A DNA stretch of 64,000 nucleotides. It comes from Acetoanaerobium sticklandii (GTDB lineage: Bacteria; Bacillota; Clostridia; Peptostreptococcales; Filifactoraceae). Under the pieces are notes generated by a model. That model worked only from the letters and a program-made list of their open reading frames with translations, searched no databases and was not told where the DNA came from. The stretch spans positions 389,501 to 453,500 of the forward strand of contig NC_014614.1 in NCBI RefSeq assembly GCF_000196455.1, given 5' to 3'. Within the stretch, counting starts at the first letter, position 1; each line of letters opens with the position of its first letter. A program made the position numbers and the translations under genes. Below, one piece after another: positions 7,987-18,180 of this stretch.

Positions 7987-10900
7987 ATGATTAAAACAAA
8001 ACAAAAACCAAAAGGAAAATTATTGTTATCTTGGATATTAATTTTTACATTTTTACTAACTTCTTTACCTATGGATAGTTATGCAGCACCACCAACACAA
8101 AAGCCTTTGGTAAAGAGTTTATCAGTGCAAAGTGTTCAAGGTAAATATACTCGTATATATATAAGCGGTGAGTTCCTACAAGGGGCTGAGTTTATTATGA
8201 ATACAAAAAATCTGAGAACTTTGCCTGAAGCTAAAATTGATGCGGGAGATAGTTATTTTTCGGTAGAATTCTCTACCGTTTCTGGAGATAATACCGCCAG
8301 TGCAAACTTACCTATACTAGCAAACAATATACTTAATACTAGCAATGTTATTGGTTCACAAGAATATGAAATAAAATTTGGTACTGATTATCCTACCCTT
8401 AGTGTGTCAGATAGAAAAGGCTACTTAGGAAAGCCATATAAGCTTTCGGGGCAAAATCTAAAGGACAAAGGTGACTATATAAATGAAAAAGATTCATTCT
8501 TTATAGTTGGAAATAGACAAAATGATGATTATTCTGTTGATGGAAATCAAGTAACTATTAATAATTTAAAGGGTGACCCAGGACTTGGTAGAGATATAAC
8601 TATAAGAATTGATTTTCAAGACAGTGGGAATCTTTACCGTCCTACGAATACATCACCAGAACAAACAGTACAAGTAAAGTCCTATTATGAATTTACACTA
8701 GAAAAAGTAATAGATATTAAAAAGCCCTTTGATGGATTAGACTATATGAGTGTAGTTCCCAAAAAAGGAACTTACAAAGGAGGAACGACACTTAACATAA
8801 CTGCCATGGCAAATGCTGACCCTGACGACCCAGACCCAGCGATTGCAGCCACATCAGTGCCTATATTAGATAAAGATATATTTAAAGACACTATGCGAGT
8901 TAGGTTAGTTAAAAAAGATGATCCTACAAAAATAGTTCAAACAATAAACCCTCTTGTCGTAAAAAATCCAGCAGGACAAGGAATTGGACTTACGGTAGAT
9001 ACCCTACCAGTTTCTATTAATGACGTAAATGAAGATTTTCATATGGAAATATATAATGTATTTGATAATAACGAAGAGTCTATAAAACAAAATGCATTCA
9101 GATATATGGAGGGGGGAAGTTCGCTTGATCTTGCCTCGATCCTTCCGCCTAAAGGTCCTGATGGAGGAAATACTTTAGTTCAAATAAAAGGTATAAATTT
9201 ATTAAACATAGACGAGGTTGAAGATATCGTGGTTCCAGATGGAACTGTGCCTAATGGAGAAATTTTGTTTAAGCCGAGCTCTACAACTATAGGACCAGAC
9301 CCTAACGATAAAGAATGGCTGTTAATCAGCTATATTGTTCCATCAGGAACAACCTATGGAGGGAAACCTGTAGATACAATATATAGAAAAGTTAGAGTGT
9401 ATATAGGTAGAAATGCATTACCTCAACAATTAAACATATTAGATACAGAGCCTACACCAATAGATTCAGCTCATTTTATGAGTAAAAATCCCAAACTAGA
9501 TGGTGTGGTTTTCAAAACCCAAGGATTAGATGCAAGCGTTCAGCAGACATATGATGTAAATGTAGAAACAAAGACATACATTAAACTTGTAGGAATGCAG
9601 GAATATCCCCCTATAGTAGAAAGAGATATATTAGAGGGGAAATATACATTTGATCGTACTACTGTCAATCCGACAGTGGAAAGTGTTGAACCTTTATATG
9701 GGTACTATAATAATTTAGGAGCATTGGGTTTAGACCAGAGTGCTTCAGCTGACAAAGACAATGTAAAACCTTTGATGCTAAGATTAAAAGGTAAAAACTT
9801 TGAAGTTAGAAGAGAATTAAATCCAGTAACAAATCAATATGAGCCTATTTATCCAAAAATAGAGATAAGAAATAATGAAGCCTTGGCAGAGGAGTTTAAG
9901 ACACCACTAGGGGAGCCTGTTTTTAGAGACGCTGCAGATATAGAAAACAAAACAAAAGTCATAAAAGTCTTAAAAGCTGATGGGACAGTAGTAGATGGGC
10001 AAGGACAGAATCGTTTTGGAGAAATAATGGTAATAGAAGTAGCACCGCAAATAGATGTAACTCAATTTAGTAGTTTTATATTGCAACAAGGAACAGAAGG
10101 TAATGGATTCAAAGATCTTAAAGCAAGGTTTGCGATAATACAAAAATCTGGTAATAATAATGGAAGTATAGCATCAGAACCGACTTTTGACTTTAGATAT
10201 CCAACAAATAGCGATAAACAAAAACAACCACATATTGAGAATGTATATTATGCAGGTTCTCCTACTAGGGTTATAAACTCTGATTTGGAGAATGAGATAA
10301 CAGTAAGATTCATATCTTATCCAGTTACTAATTTAGATAAAGTAGTAGTTACTATTGATGGAATGGATATGAAAGATCGAATTATAAAAAGAGATTATGA
10401 TGAAGATGGAAGTGGCTATGCTTATATAATTCTTAAAACCCCGAAAGGAATTTCTGGAAAGACTAGATTAGAAGTTATATCACTAGAAGGCCTAATGGAT
10501 TCGTATAATCTAGATTTTCAACCGGTAAATGGTCCTTTTTTAAAGGAATTAATTCCGAATAATGGACAAGCAGGGACTTGGGTTGTTGTAAAAAGAAATG
10601 ATGATATAAATAATATCGGATTTATTATGCCTCAAAATAATGACCCAAATACAGCTTCGAAAATTTTAATTGATGGACAACCAATATCTGGAGCTATAGT
10701 AAAAGATTCGAACACAATGGTATTTCAAATTCCAGAAAACACAACATTAGGTAATCATAACATTCAAGTTGAGAATCCGGATAAAAGTAGAAGCCAAGGC
10801 TTACCATTTCTAGTTAGAGATGTACATGGCGACGTAGTAGAAATACAATCTATAGATCCAGATCATGGAGATTTAAAAGGAGGAATACCTTCGACAATCA

Positions 10901-13900
10901 CAGCAAAGCCAGGAACCAATTTTTCTGGTGGAGTAGATGTATATTTTGGTAGTCAAAAAGCTAAAATAATAGGAACAAATCTTGACTTTACTGAAGTTTA
11001 TGTTGATGTACCACCATTAGTAGATATTAAGTTAAAAGCTGGAGAACAGTATACGGTTCCTGTAACTCTGCAGAAAAAAGAAAGTGGCGCAACTGCTACT
11101 GTTAAAGAAGGTTTCACTTATTTCAATCCAACATATTCTGATTTAATGAAGATAACAAGCGTCTATAAAAAAGATGTACAGCCAAAAACAAACAAAGGTA
11201 ATGCAGGAGATTTATTCTGGGTAGAAGGAGATAATCTTTTAGGAGTTACTACTGGTTCAGCACTAAGCTTAGAATTACAGTATCCAGATATATACTTTGG
11301 ATATAGTAAAGTTGAAATTGTTGACAAAGAAGAACCTGGGACATTAGGTCAAATTCATCGCTTCCCTAGAATTTTAGTAAAAATACCACCGAAGCCATTG
11401 AACATAGCTCAAGATGGTTCTTTGAATGTAATGGTAATTAATCCAGATGGTGGTACTGCTATACTGGAAAAAGGATTTATATATAATCAAGGAAAACCAG
11501 AGATTATTGAAAATGATTCAATGCTCAAAGCATCAAAGTTCTTTGATGAGGTTAAGATATCGGCAAAAGGAGTTTATAAGAATGATTTAATAGTAGCTTT
11601 TGGTGATAAATCTAACTTCATGGACCTTACATCTACAGAAGATTACTTTAGTTTATTTAAACCAAAAGGTGATGATTCAGATGTAGTAAACAATGATGTT
11701 GAGAAAATTGTGATTAAATATTTGCCGAAAGCAACTGATGGTAAGAATTTTGAAATATACTATGATGATCAAAATGGGAATCTGGTATTAATGAATGATG
11801 CAATAAATACGGATAATGGTAAAATAGCTCTAAATAAAGTCGGAGAAAAAGTAATTGTAGGAGTAAACTGGAAAAATCCAGCTTATCATAAAAACTCTAC
11901 TTTGAATTCAAATCCAGACTTGATATCGAAGCTGAACACGGAGTATATATCTCTTGAAATAGTTCAAGATGGTAGGGTAAATAAAGTAGTGGGTAGAAGA
12001 GGACTAGGGAAAATACTAAATTATTCCGTAAACAACAGTACAAATGTAGCTTCATTAGTAGTTGCTACCCCTTACCATAGTATTTCAGGAAAGACTACTA
12101 TCACTGTTATAAATCAAGATGGTACTTTTGATACTGCTCCATTTGAATTCCATGGAGGAACTGATGCTCCTGTTATAACAGATTTAGAAGGTAGCAAAGA
12201 AAGAACAGTTGAGATTGATGGAGTTCAAAAAAAGGTTCAAGTAAAAACTCAAGATTATACAGTTGATGGAACTGTTAAAATAATAGGAAAGAATTTCAAA
12301 GATGTTCAGTCTGTGAAGTTTGGAACAAAAGATGTAAAAATAGAATCGGTATCACCTGACTATACTTACATGATAGTATCTGTTCCAAAAGCAACTCAGG
12401 GTGAAGTTGGAAAACCTCTAGAAGTTATAGTGGTAACGAAAGAGGGAAATGGGTTTTCTTCAAAAACCGTACCGCCTGTATACTTCATGTATATAGCAGC
12501 TGATTCAAAACCAGTAATAGAAACAGTATCTCCAGTAGTTGGCCCTAGAACTGGAGGGACATTAGTTACTATAAAAGGTAAAGGTTTTAGAGAAAAGGAT
12601 GAATTTGGAGTTATTTCTGACAAAGTAGAAGAAAGAATAACTATAACAGTAAACGGCTCTATGCCAGCTGGATTAAAGAGCACTGTTAAAAATGAGCAAG
12701 GTGAAATTGTAGAGCTAAAAGTAATTATGCCGCCATCTGTAACTGGGAAAGCAAAGCTACAGGTAGTAAATGCAGATGGAGGAACTTCAGAGCCAAAAGA
12801 TTTCACATATGTATCTCAGCCTAAAATTTCTAAAACAGAAGGTTCTATATTCTTCAATGACACGACTACAGAAGTAAGACTTTTTGGAGAAGATTTTCTA
12901 TCAGGAGCTAAGGTAGTAATAGGAGCAGAGCAAACTAAAGGCAAGAAACCTGCTGATGCATCTGTAACAGGTATGCTTGGAGTAACAACTGATGGGATAA
13001 ATCAAGAGGCACATCTTGTAGGTGGGGTAGAGGCCGCGAATGTTACCGTTACAGGAACTAACCAAATAACATTTAAAATGCCTGATGGAATAGAATCTCT
13101 TGAAAATACTTCAATCATAATAGTGAATCCAGACACTGGTATGTCTGAACCGGGACAAGGCAACATCAAACCACCAGTCCCAGACGTGCCAGATATCGAA
13201 GCTATACCAGGCTTTGAAAGAACAATGCTACTGAGATGGAAAGTAGACAAAGACGTACTAAATGCAGCAGAAAAATTTGAAATCTACGTAAGAGAGCGTA
13301 GAAGCGGAGACTATACTTTCGTAGGAGATACAAAACAAGATACAACTGAGCAGTCCTATGTAATAAAAGGATTAAAATACGACACAACCTACGATATACT
13401 AGTTAGAGTACTAAACAAATACGGAGAAGCAGAAGACTTTGCAAGTGTGAGAGAAACTACTTTGAGACAAAGTCAAGATTACAAAGAAAAAGAGAAGGTA
13501 GATGCAGTAGATGATGCAGTATATGAAATAGAAACTCAAGGAAAGCAAGAAGTAATAGGAGATACCTTATATTACACTGTAGGAACTAGAGAGTCTACTA
13601 TCAATCTTTCAAACACTACTGCAAAAAATAAAACCAAATACGTTCAAATTCCTGTAAAAGATATAAAATCAGGAAACAAAACTATAACAATAACAGACAA
13701 AGATCTGAGCTTGACAGTAAGCTACAGCTCACTTAATACCCCTGAGCTTAGAAATGCACCAGATGATGCGGTATTTAGATTTAAGATATCAGCGGCAGAA
13801 AAACAAGTAGAAGAAGGCTTAACTAGAGCTATACCTAGAGTCTATAAAAAAGCCTCTAACGTATATGGAATCTATTTTGAGCTAGCACAGCCAAAACTAG

Positions 13901-14064
13901 TAACCCCTATAGCTATGCTATCAGGAAGTGCTACTATAAACATAAACGCCCCAGCATATCCTAAATACCACGCAGTATATATAGAAAGTGCAGACACATT
14001 CTCAATACTGCAGTCAAACATCATCACTCAAGGAGGAAACTATGTACTTCTTACAAACAAATAA
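7987..14064 (+). CDS. Giant secreted surface protein with repeated IPT/TIG domains and one fibronectin type III domain
   Basis: 2025 residues. A signal peptide (~1-33, LLLSWILIFTFLLTSLPM) is followed by many immunoglobulin-like IPT/TIG units. Each is marked by a P-x-x-G-x-x-G-G-T pattern; clear ones start near residues 252 (VVPKKGTYKGGTTLNI), 381 (LPPKGPDGGNTLVQI), 951 and 1508 (VSPVVGPRTGGTLVTI), with degenerate ones between. Residues ~1735-1815 form a fibronectin type III domain (LLRWKVD, YDTTYDILVRVLNKYGEAE). The last ~175 residues are an unrecognised beta-rich domain. There is no LPXTG signal or SLH domain, so attachment may depend on a partner; the next gene overlaps this one by 23 bases. 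A structural or adhesive surface role is inferred. Confidence 0.82.
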   Translation: MIKTKQKPKGKLLLSWILIFTFLLTSLPMDSYAAPPTQKPLVKSLSVQSVQGKYTRIYISGEFLQGAEFIMNTKNLRTLPEAKIDAGDSYFSVEFSTVSGDNTASANLPILANNILNTSNVIGSQEYEIKFGTDYPTLSVSDRKGYLGKPYKLSGQNLKDKGDYINEKDSFFIVGNRQNDDYSVDGNQVTINNLKGDPGLGRDITIRIDFQDSGNLYRPTNTSPEQTVQVKSYYEFTLEKVIDIKKPFDGLDYMSVVPKKGTYKGGTTLNITAMANADPDDPDPAIAATSVPILDKDIFKDTMRVRLVKKDDPTKIVQTINPLVVKNPAGQGIGLTVDTLPVSINDVNEDFHMEIYNVFDNNEESIKQNAFRYMEGGSSLDLASILPPKGPDGGNTLVQIKGINLLNIDEVEDIVVPDGTVPNGEILFKPSSTTIGPDPNDKEWLLISYIVPSGTTYGGKPVDTIYRKVRVYIGRNALPQQLNILDTEPTPIDSAHFMSKNPKLDGVVFKTQGLDASVQQTYDVNVETKTYIKLVGMQEYPPIVERDILEGKYTFDRTTVNPTVESVEPLYGYYNNLGALGLDQSASADKDNVKPLMLRLKGKNFEVRRELNPVTNQYEPIYPKIEIRNNEALAEEFKTPLGEPVFRDAADIENKTKVIKVLKADGTVVDGQGQNRFGEIMVIEVAPQIDVTQFSSFILQQGTEGNGFKDLKARFAIIQKSGNNNGSIASEPTFDFRYPTNSDKQKQPHIENVYYAGSPTRVINSDLENEITVRFISYPVTNLDKVVVTIDGMDMKDRIIKRDYDEDGSGYAYIILKTPKGISGKTRLEVISLEGLMDSYNLDFQPVNGPFLKELIPNNGQAGTWVVVKRNDDINNIGFIMPQNNDPNTASKILIDGQPISGAIVKDSNTMVFQIPENTTLGNHNIQVENPDKSRSQGLPFLVRDVHGDVVEIQSIDPDHGDLKGGIPSTITAKPGTNFSGGVDVYFGSQKAKIIGTNLDFTEVYVDVPPLVDIKLKAGEQYTVPVTLQKKESGATATVKEGFTYFNPTYSDLMKITSVYKKDVQPKTNKGNAGDLFWVEGDNLLGVTTGSALSLELQYPDIYFGYSKVEIVDKEEPGTLGQIHRFPRILVKIPPKPLNIAQDGSLNVMVINPDGGTAILEKGFIYNQGKPEIIENDSMLKASKFFDEVKISAKGVYKNDLIVAFGDKSNFMDLTSTEDYFSLFKPKGDDSDVVNNDVEKIVIKYLPKATDGKNFEIYYDDQNGNLVLMNDAINTDNGKIALNKVGEKVIVGVNWKNPAYHKNSTLNSNPDLISKLNTEYISLEIVQDGRVNKVVGRRGLGKILNYSVNNSTNVASLVVATPYHSISGKTTITVINQDGTFDTAPFEFHGGTDAPVITDLEGSKERTVEIDGVQKKVQVKTQDYTVDGTVKIIGKNFKDVQSVKFGTKDVKIESVSPDYTYMIVSVPKATQGEVGKPLEVIVVTKEGNGFSSKTVPPVYFMYIAADSKPVIETVSPVVGPRTGGTLVTIKGKGFREKDEFGVISDKVEERITITVNGSMPAGLKSTVKNEQGEIVELKVIMPPSVTGKAKLQVVNADGGTSEPKDFTYVSQPKISKTEGSIFFNDTTTEVRLFGEDFLSGAKVVIGAEQTKGKKPADASVTGMLGVTTDGINQEAHLVGGVEAANVTVTGTNQITFKMPDGIESLENTSIIIVNPDTGMSEPGQGNIKPPVPDVPDIEAIPGFERTMLLRWKVDKDVLNAAEKFEIYVRERRSGDYTFVGDTKQDTTEQSYVIKGLKYDTTYDILVRVLNKYGEAEDFASVRETTLRQSQDYKEKEKVDAVDDAVYEIETQGKQEVIGDTLYYTVGTRESTINLSNTTAKNKTKYVQIPVKDIKSGNKTITITDKDLSLTVSYSSLNTPELRNAPDDAVFRFKISAAEKQVEEGLTRAIPRVYKKASNVYGIYFELAQPKLVTPIAMLSGSATININAPAYPKYHAVYIESADTFSILQSNIITQGGNYVLLTNK

Positions 14065-16510
14065 AAAAGAAAAGACCCGTATTCTGGGTCTTTTCCTAAG
14101 CTTAATCATGATACTTTCATCAGCAGTTACCTCATGGGCAGCCTATGATGACGTATCACCATATCCAGTATATAGAGGACTTATTAATCCTCAGGAAAAT
14201 ATGCTAAAAATGACAGTGACAGATGCATCAGGAAGCACACTTCCTTACTTTGCACTAGGTACTGGAGTTATGTCGGTGACAAACACTAGATTTAATCCGT
14301 TTGCTCCTATGACAGAGATGGATGTCCTGGCAGCAGTAGTGAATGCTTCAGGAATGAGTGAACAGATAGAGCCAAATCCTACAAACTGGAGAACAGGCTA
14401 TATCGATATGGCTACTCAGATGGGCATCATAACAGATGTAGATTTGGCTGAGTATAGCGATACACCAGATACCCCGTTTACAAAGCTAGCTACAGCTGAA
14501 AAATTTAATAAATGGCTCAGCACTGGTCTTCAAAAAGAAACTAAGTACAAGCTCTTGCCGAATGCTACTGTTAGAAGAATAGATGCGGCAGAGCTATTTC
14601 ATAACAATCAGGAACTAGTAGCTCCAGCGAAAGGCTTCACCTTGCTAAAAGGTGAAATAGTAGACCAAAAAACTATAACTGAAGATGGAGTAAATAAAAT
14701 AGCGACCTCAGTAAAGCAAGATACAGGAGGCTATATAACCATCCTTAGTAACCAAGATATCCCAGTAGTAAAAAATGGGCAGATATCTCTTAACATGACA
14801 AACCTATCAAAAGGAGAGGTAGCCTCTTTTTATTACAAAAATAACCAAGTTCAATTTGCTATATCAGAAGTGACGACAGCTCAGACCATAAATGGAACTT
14901 TTCAAAGTCTAAATGGAGACACTTTGACTATTTTGGATTTTAACAACCAAATCAGAACCTATAAAACTCATCCAAACATGGTAATCCTAGAAGTAGAAGG
15001 TGAGCTTGACAATCAAGGAAAATCTAGAACTATAGCAGCAAAGGATTTGATTTTCAATCAAGATATGCAGCTAGCAGTCAAAAATGGTCTAGTACATGAG
15101 CTTAAGACCTTCGTTCCTAGAGACTCGGATTTAGATGGCTATATACCAGCAGAATCAAAGCTAATTGCTGGAGTAGTGCTAGATGTAACTGCAAACTATG
15201 TAACTCTTACAGACAATAAGCAGTACTATATAAATCCAGACACCTTTATCCTAAGAAACGGTGAGCTAACTGATTATAGAGATATAAAGGAAGGCGATAG
15301 AGTAAAACTTTTCTTTGATGATATCTATGCTCCTATGGTGACTAGAGCAGAGGTAGAAGGACCTCAAAGACAAGTTGACACTATAATAAAAGGAACCATA
15401 GACAGCTACGCATTAGGAAGAGGAGAGCTAGCACTTAAATCCGTAACAAAGCTAAACGGAGATAGATGGGTAGCTGCAGATACTAGCTACACAAAGCTAA
15501 AGCTAAGTGGAGATATCTATGACGGAAGCAAAAAACTAACAGCTGCAAAGCTAAAAGACTATAAGGGTCAAGAAATCTATGCAGTACTAGCAAAAAATCA
15601 AAATAATCCTACAATAGAAAAAGCAAATATAAGAAGAGGTTCAGCCTTATCATTCTCAGATGAAATATCTCAGGTGGACTACCCAGGTAGCTACCTAAAC
15701 ATCGAGACGAATCTCATCAACTACACAGAAGGAACTCTGATAGTGAAAGATGGCAGGATAGTAGCTCCAGGAAACCTTCAGGCTGATGTAGGAGCATATG
15801 TTGAGTCTGGAACTAACAAAAATGCTTCACTTATAGTTATGAACAACACTCAGTATTCATCAGATAATAGGGAATATCCATACAAAATCTACAGAGGAAC
15901 TATTGAAGATATCTTTGACTACTCTATAGAGTTAGGAAATGATAAAGACGATAGATACTACTATGAAATGAGAGGTTCAGTATGGGCCAGCTTTAGAGCA
16001 AGAAGTGAAGGACCGAGAATTTCCTACAATGACAGTACTACTATTTATGATTCTGACTATAATAGAGGTAAGGGAAAAGAAATTCCAGTTAGAGATTTTA
16101 GAGATTACAAATATGAAGGAAGTAAATATGACGATGAAGATCCAGTTTACTACGATAGACAGGTATATGTAGTAACAAAAGACGACGTAGCTATATCTAT
16201 AAATTTCCTATCTGAATCAGGCTATGATGAAGTAAATACTCAAAATGTCATGACAGGAAAAGTAAAAGCAGTAGATATAACTGCCAAAACGCTTACGCTT
16301 TCAGAGATAAGTAAATATAACTCTCTAAGAGAAATATTCGTGCCTCAGCAGACAGAGGAGCTTATAGACATATCAAAAGCAAGCATTATATCAGGAAACA
16401 AAGAACTACCTAAGTTATCAGCCGAACAACTGATAGGCAAAAAAATAAGAGCAGTCTACAAACAAAACACAACCAGAAAAAATAATGGTATAGTTATAAT
16501 AGTAGATTAA
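14042..16510 (+). CDS. Secreted S-layer-associated protein with degenerate SLH-like N-terminus
   Basis: The start is ATG 14042, with AAGGAGGAAAC just before it and a good signal peptide after it (ILGLFLSLIMILSSAVTSWA). The longer frame from 13988 lacks both. 822 residues. Residues ~65-185 resemble two weak SLH repeats (FNPFAPMTEMDVLAAVVNAS, GYIDMATQMGIIT). The remainder is a run of small beta-barrel-like units with the recurring pattern G-x-V-x-x-x-x-x-Y-x-T-L and Y-x-D-I-K-E-G-D-x-V-K-L (near 400-430 and elsewhere). The 23-base overlap with the giant IPT/TIG gene means the two are translationally coupled and probably made in equal amounts, perhaps as a complex anchored by this protein. No catalytic motif is recognised. 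Confidence 0.7.
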   Translation: MYFLQTNKKEKTRILGLFLSLIMILSSAVTSWAAYDDVSPYPVYRGLINPQENMLKMTVTDASGSTLPYFALGTGVMSVTNTRFNPFAPMTEMDVLAAVVNASGMSEQIEPNPTNWRTGYIDMATQMGIITDVDLAEYSDTPDTPFTKLATAEKFNKWLSTGLQKETKYKLLPNATVRRIDAAELFHNNQELVAPAKGFTLLKGEIVDQKTITEDGVNKIATSVKQDTGGYITILSNQDIPVVKNGQISLNMTNLSKGEVASFYYKNNQVQFAISEVTTAQTINGTFQSLNGDTLTILDFNNQIRTYKTHPNMVILEVEGELDNQGKSRTIAAKDLIFNQDMQLAVKNGLVHELKTFVPRDSDLDGYIPAESKLIAGVVLDVTANYVTLTDNKQYYINPDTFILRNGELTDYRDIKEGDRVKLFFDDIYAPMVTRAEVEGPQRQVDTIIKGTIDSYALGRGELALKSVTKLNGDRWVAADTSYTKLKLSGDIYDGSKKLTAAKLKDYKGQEIYAVLAKNQNNPTIEKANIRRGSALSFSDEISQVDYPGSYLNIETNLINYTEGTLIVKDGRIVAPGNLQADVGAYVESGTNKNASLIVMNNTQYSSDNREYPYKIYRGTIEDIFDYSIELGNDKDDRYYYEMRGSVWASFRARSEGPRISYNDSTTIYDSDYNRGKGKEIPVRDFRDYKYEGSKYDDEDPVYYDRQVYVVTKDDVAISINFLSESGYDEVNTQNVMTGKVKAVDITAKTLTLSEISKYNSLREIFVPQQTEELIDISKASIISGNKELPKLSAEQLIGKKIRAVYKQNTTRKNNGIVIIVD

Positions 16511-16516
16511 AAAATG

Positions 16517-16573
16517 AAAAGTCTCTGCCCTTATCATATACATCACGTATATTAAGGAAGAGACTTTTCTTTA
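16517..16573 (+). terminator. Intrinsic terminator after the 14042 gene
   Basis: aaaagtctct at 16517-16526 pairs with agagactttt at 16559-16568, with a partly paired inner stem, and is followed by TCTTTAT. It ends the two-gene surface transcript 7 bases after the stop codon. Confidence 0.7.
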
Positions 16574-16600
16574 TAAAAAATAAAGTAAAACATGTATAAT
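16572..16600 (+). promoter_or_regulatory. Candidate promoter of the SLH protein-protease pair
   Basis: TATAAT at 16595-16600, preceded by TG, lies downstream of the terminator. The matching -35 position (16572-16577, tataaa) is poor. The leader to the start codon is about 140 bases and purine-rich. Weak support. Confidence 0.35.
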
Positions 16601-16743
16601 AAAAATATGAGCATTAAAAATATAGAATAGATAATAACTATTAAGGAAACAACCGAAATTATAAAATCAAAATATAGAAATAAAATAAAAAGCGAATATA
16701 GAAATAGAAAAGAAATAATATTCGAATAAAAAAGGAGTAGACT

Positions 16744-18165
16744 ATGAAAAAATTTTTTTCAACGATTTTAGCAGGCCTGATGATATCGTCACTTTCTGTA
16801 TCATCTGCCTACGCAGAGCCTCTTGGAGGATTCGACCCAGGAATAGAAAACCTTCAAGGATATCAGGAAGTTGTATTTCTGACAGGACGACCAATTCTTA
16901 TGAAAGGAACAGTAAAAACCTCTGTAAAAGAAAAAGATGATGAAAGAACAGAAAAATATACCTACAAACTAGAAGACGCGTCTGGAGAATTTACTCTTTC
17001 GCGCTCCCTTTCTCTTACAGCTACTCTTCAGGACAACTACGGACAGACAGTAGAAGTAGCTGAAGTGGATTCATTTAAGGAAACAATAAAACTAGGTGAT
17101 GCGACTTATAGCGCAGATGATAAGACCTCTGAATTTACTCAGAGTATTATCTACGATAACAAACCAGCTGTCAGCTACTACGCAGGAAACATGGCTTACA
17201 GAAAAGTATATAAAGGAGACGATGAAACTCCAGATATCACAGTGGACATGGAAGGAAGCTCTGTAGGCTACGACCAAGCATGGGGGAATACTGAAACTAG
17301 AACCATGAACTACTATATATCGTCTTCGGATTCAAAAGGTATTCAAGGAAGTTACACAGTTAAAAATTCTAACAATGTAACTAAAGATATAGTATATGCA
17401 CAAAATCAGCCTACTCAGATTTCATTTAGAGGCGGATATATGATATCAGAAAAAGATGAAAGTGTAATGGAATACTCATATGATATAAACAGTAGAGTAG
17501 GATCGAATTCGCTTACACTTGCAAACAATCCAAAGTTCACTAGATTAAATGTTCCAGAGCTTAGAGATACTAGCGGACACTGGGCAGAGGAACCTATAAA
17601 AATTCTAGCATCATTAAATGCTATCTCGCCAAATGCGAAAAACTTTGCTCCGTCCCTAGCAATCAGTAGAGAAGAGTTTGCAAAAGCAGTAGCTGTGGTA
17701 TCAGATATAGTAGAGGAAGAAACCACAGTAAGAAGAAGCAAGAAAAATCAAGAGCAACCATTATTTACTGACACTGCGATGGACTCAGAGAAATATAAAT
17801 ACGTAAAAGCAGTAGCAACAAAAGGAATCATGGGTGGAGTAGGAGAAGATAGGTTCGAACCAAAGGGAGAGCTTAGCAAGGCTCAAGCGGCAACCATCCT
17901 AATAAATGCTCTAGGAGTAGAAGCTCTAGCACCTAACGGAGCTTACTCTACAGGATTCAAAGACGATTACTCTATACCTTACTGGGCAAAAGATTCTGTA
18001 TATATGGCTAGAAATCTAAGACTAATCGATGGAACAGAAAATGGATTCTTCCAACCGAACAAAAGCTTAACTAGAGCAGAAGCAGCTAGCATACTAAATA
18101 ACTACATTCACTACCTCAGCTATGACCTAAGAGAGGATTTTAGAGAAAGAATAGTCAACTACTAA
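16744..18165 (+). CDS. S-layer homology (SLH) domain protein
   Basis: 473 residues, secreted (signal peptide ~1-24 ending SSAYA). Residues ~25-265 are an unrecognised beta-rich region. Three C-terminal SLH domains follow: LRDTSGHWAEEPIKILASLN at ~280, LFTDTAMDSEKYKYVKAVAT at ~340, and FKDDYSIPYWAKDSVYMARN at ~405, each with the closing R/K-AEAA or REEFAK pattern. SLH triplets bind pyruvylated secondary cell-wall polymers, so this protein is held non-covalently at the wall. Start ATG follows AAAGGAG. It is separated by only 15 bases from the downstream protease, so the two probably share a transcript. Confidence 0.9.
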   Translation: MKKFFSTILAGLMISSLSVSSAYAEPLGGFDPGIENLQGYQEVVFLTGRPILMKGTVKTSVKEKDDERTEKYTYKLEDASGEFTLSRSLSLTATLQDNYGQTVEVAEVDSFKETIKLGDATYSADDKTSEFTQSIIYDNKPAVSYYAGNMAYRKVYKGDDETPDITVDMEGSSVGYDQAWGNTETRTMNYYISSSDSKGIQGSYTVKNSNNVTKDIVYAQNQPTQISFRGGYMISEKDESVMEYSYDINSRVGSNSLTLANNPKFTRLNVPELRDTSGHWAEEPIKILASLNAISPNAKNFAPSLAISREEFAKAVAVVSDIVEEETTVRRSKKNQEQPLFTDTAMDSEKYKYVKAVATKGIMGGVGEDRFEPKGELSKAQAATILINALGVEALAPNGAYSTGFKDDYSIPYWAKDSVYMARNLRLIDGTENGFFQPNKSLTRAEAASILNNYIHYLSYDLREDFRERIVNY

Positions 18166-18180
18166 AAGGGAGTCCTGAAA

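Noticed and set aside
12396..12806. 136-residue minus-strand reading frame inside the giant IPT/TIG gene
   Set aside because: It mirrors a conserved IPT/TIG domain on the plus strand, and no start signal or family was recognised.
13988..14041. Upstream extension of the second surface protein gene
   Set aside because: No ribosome binding site, and the signal peptide begins at the internal ATG 14042, which has a strong site.
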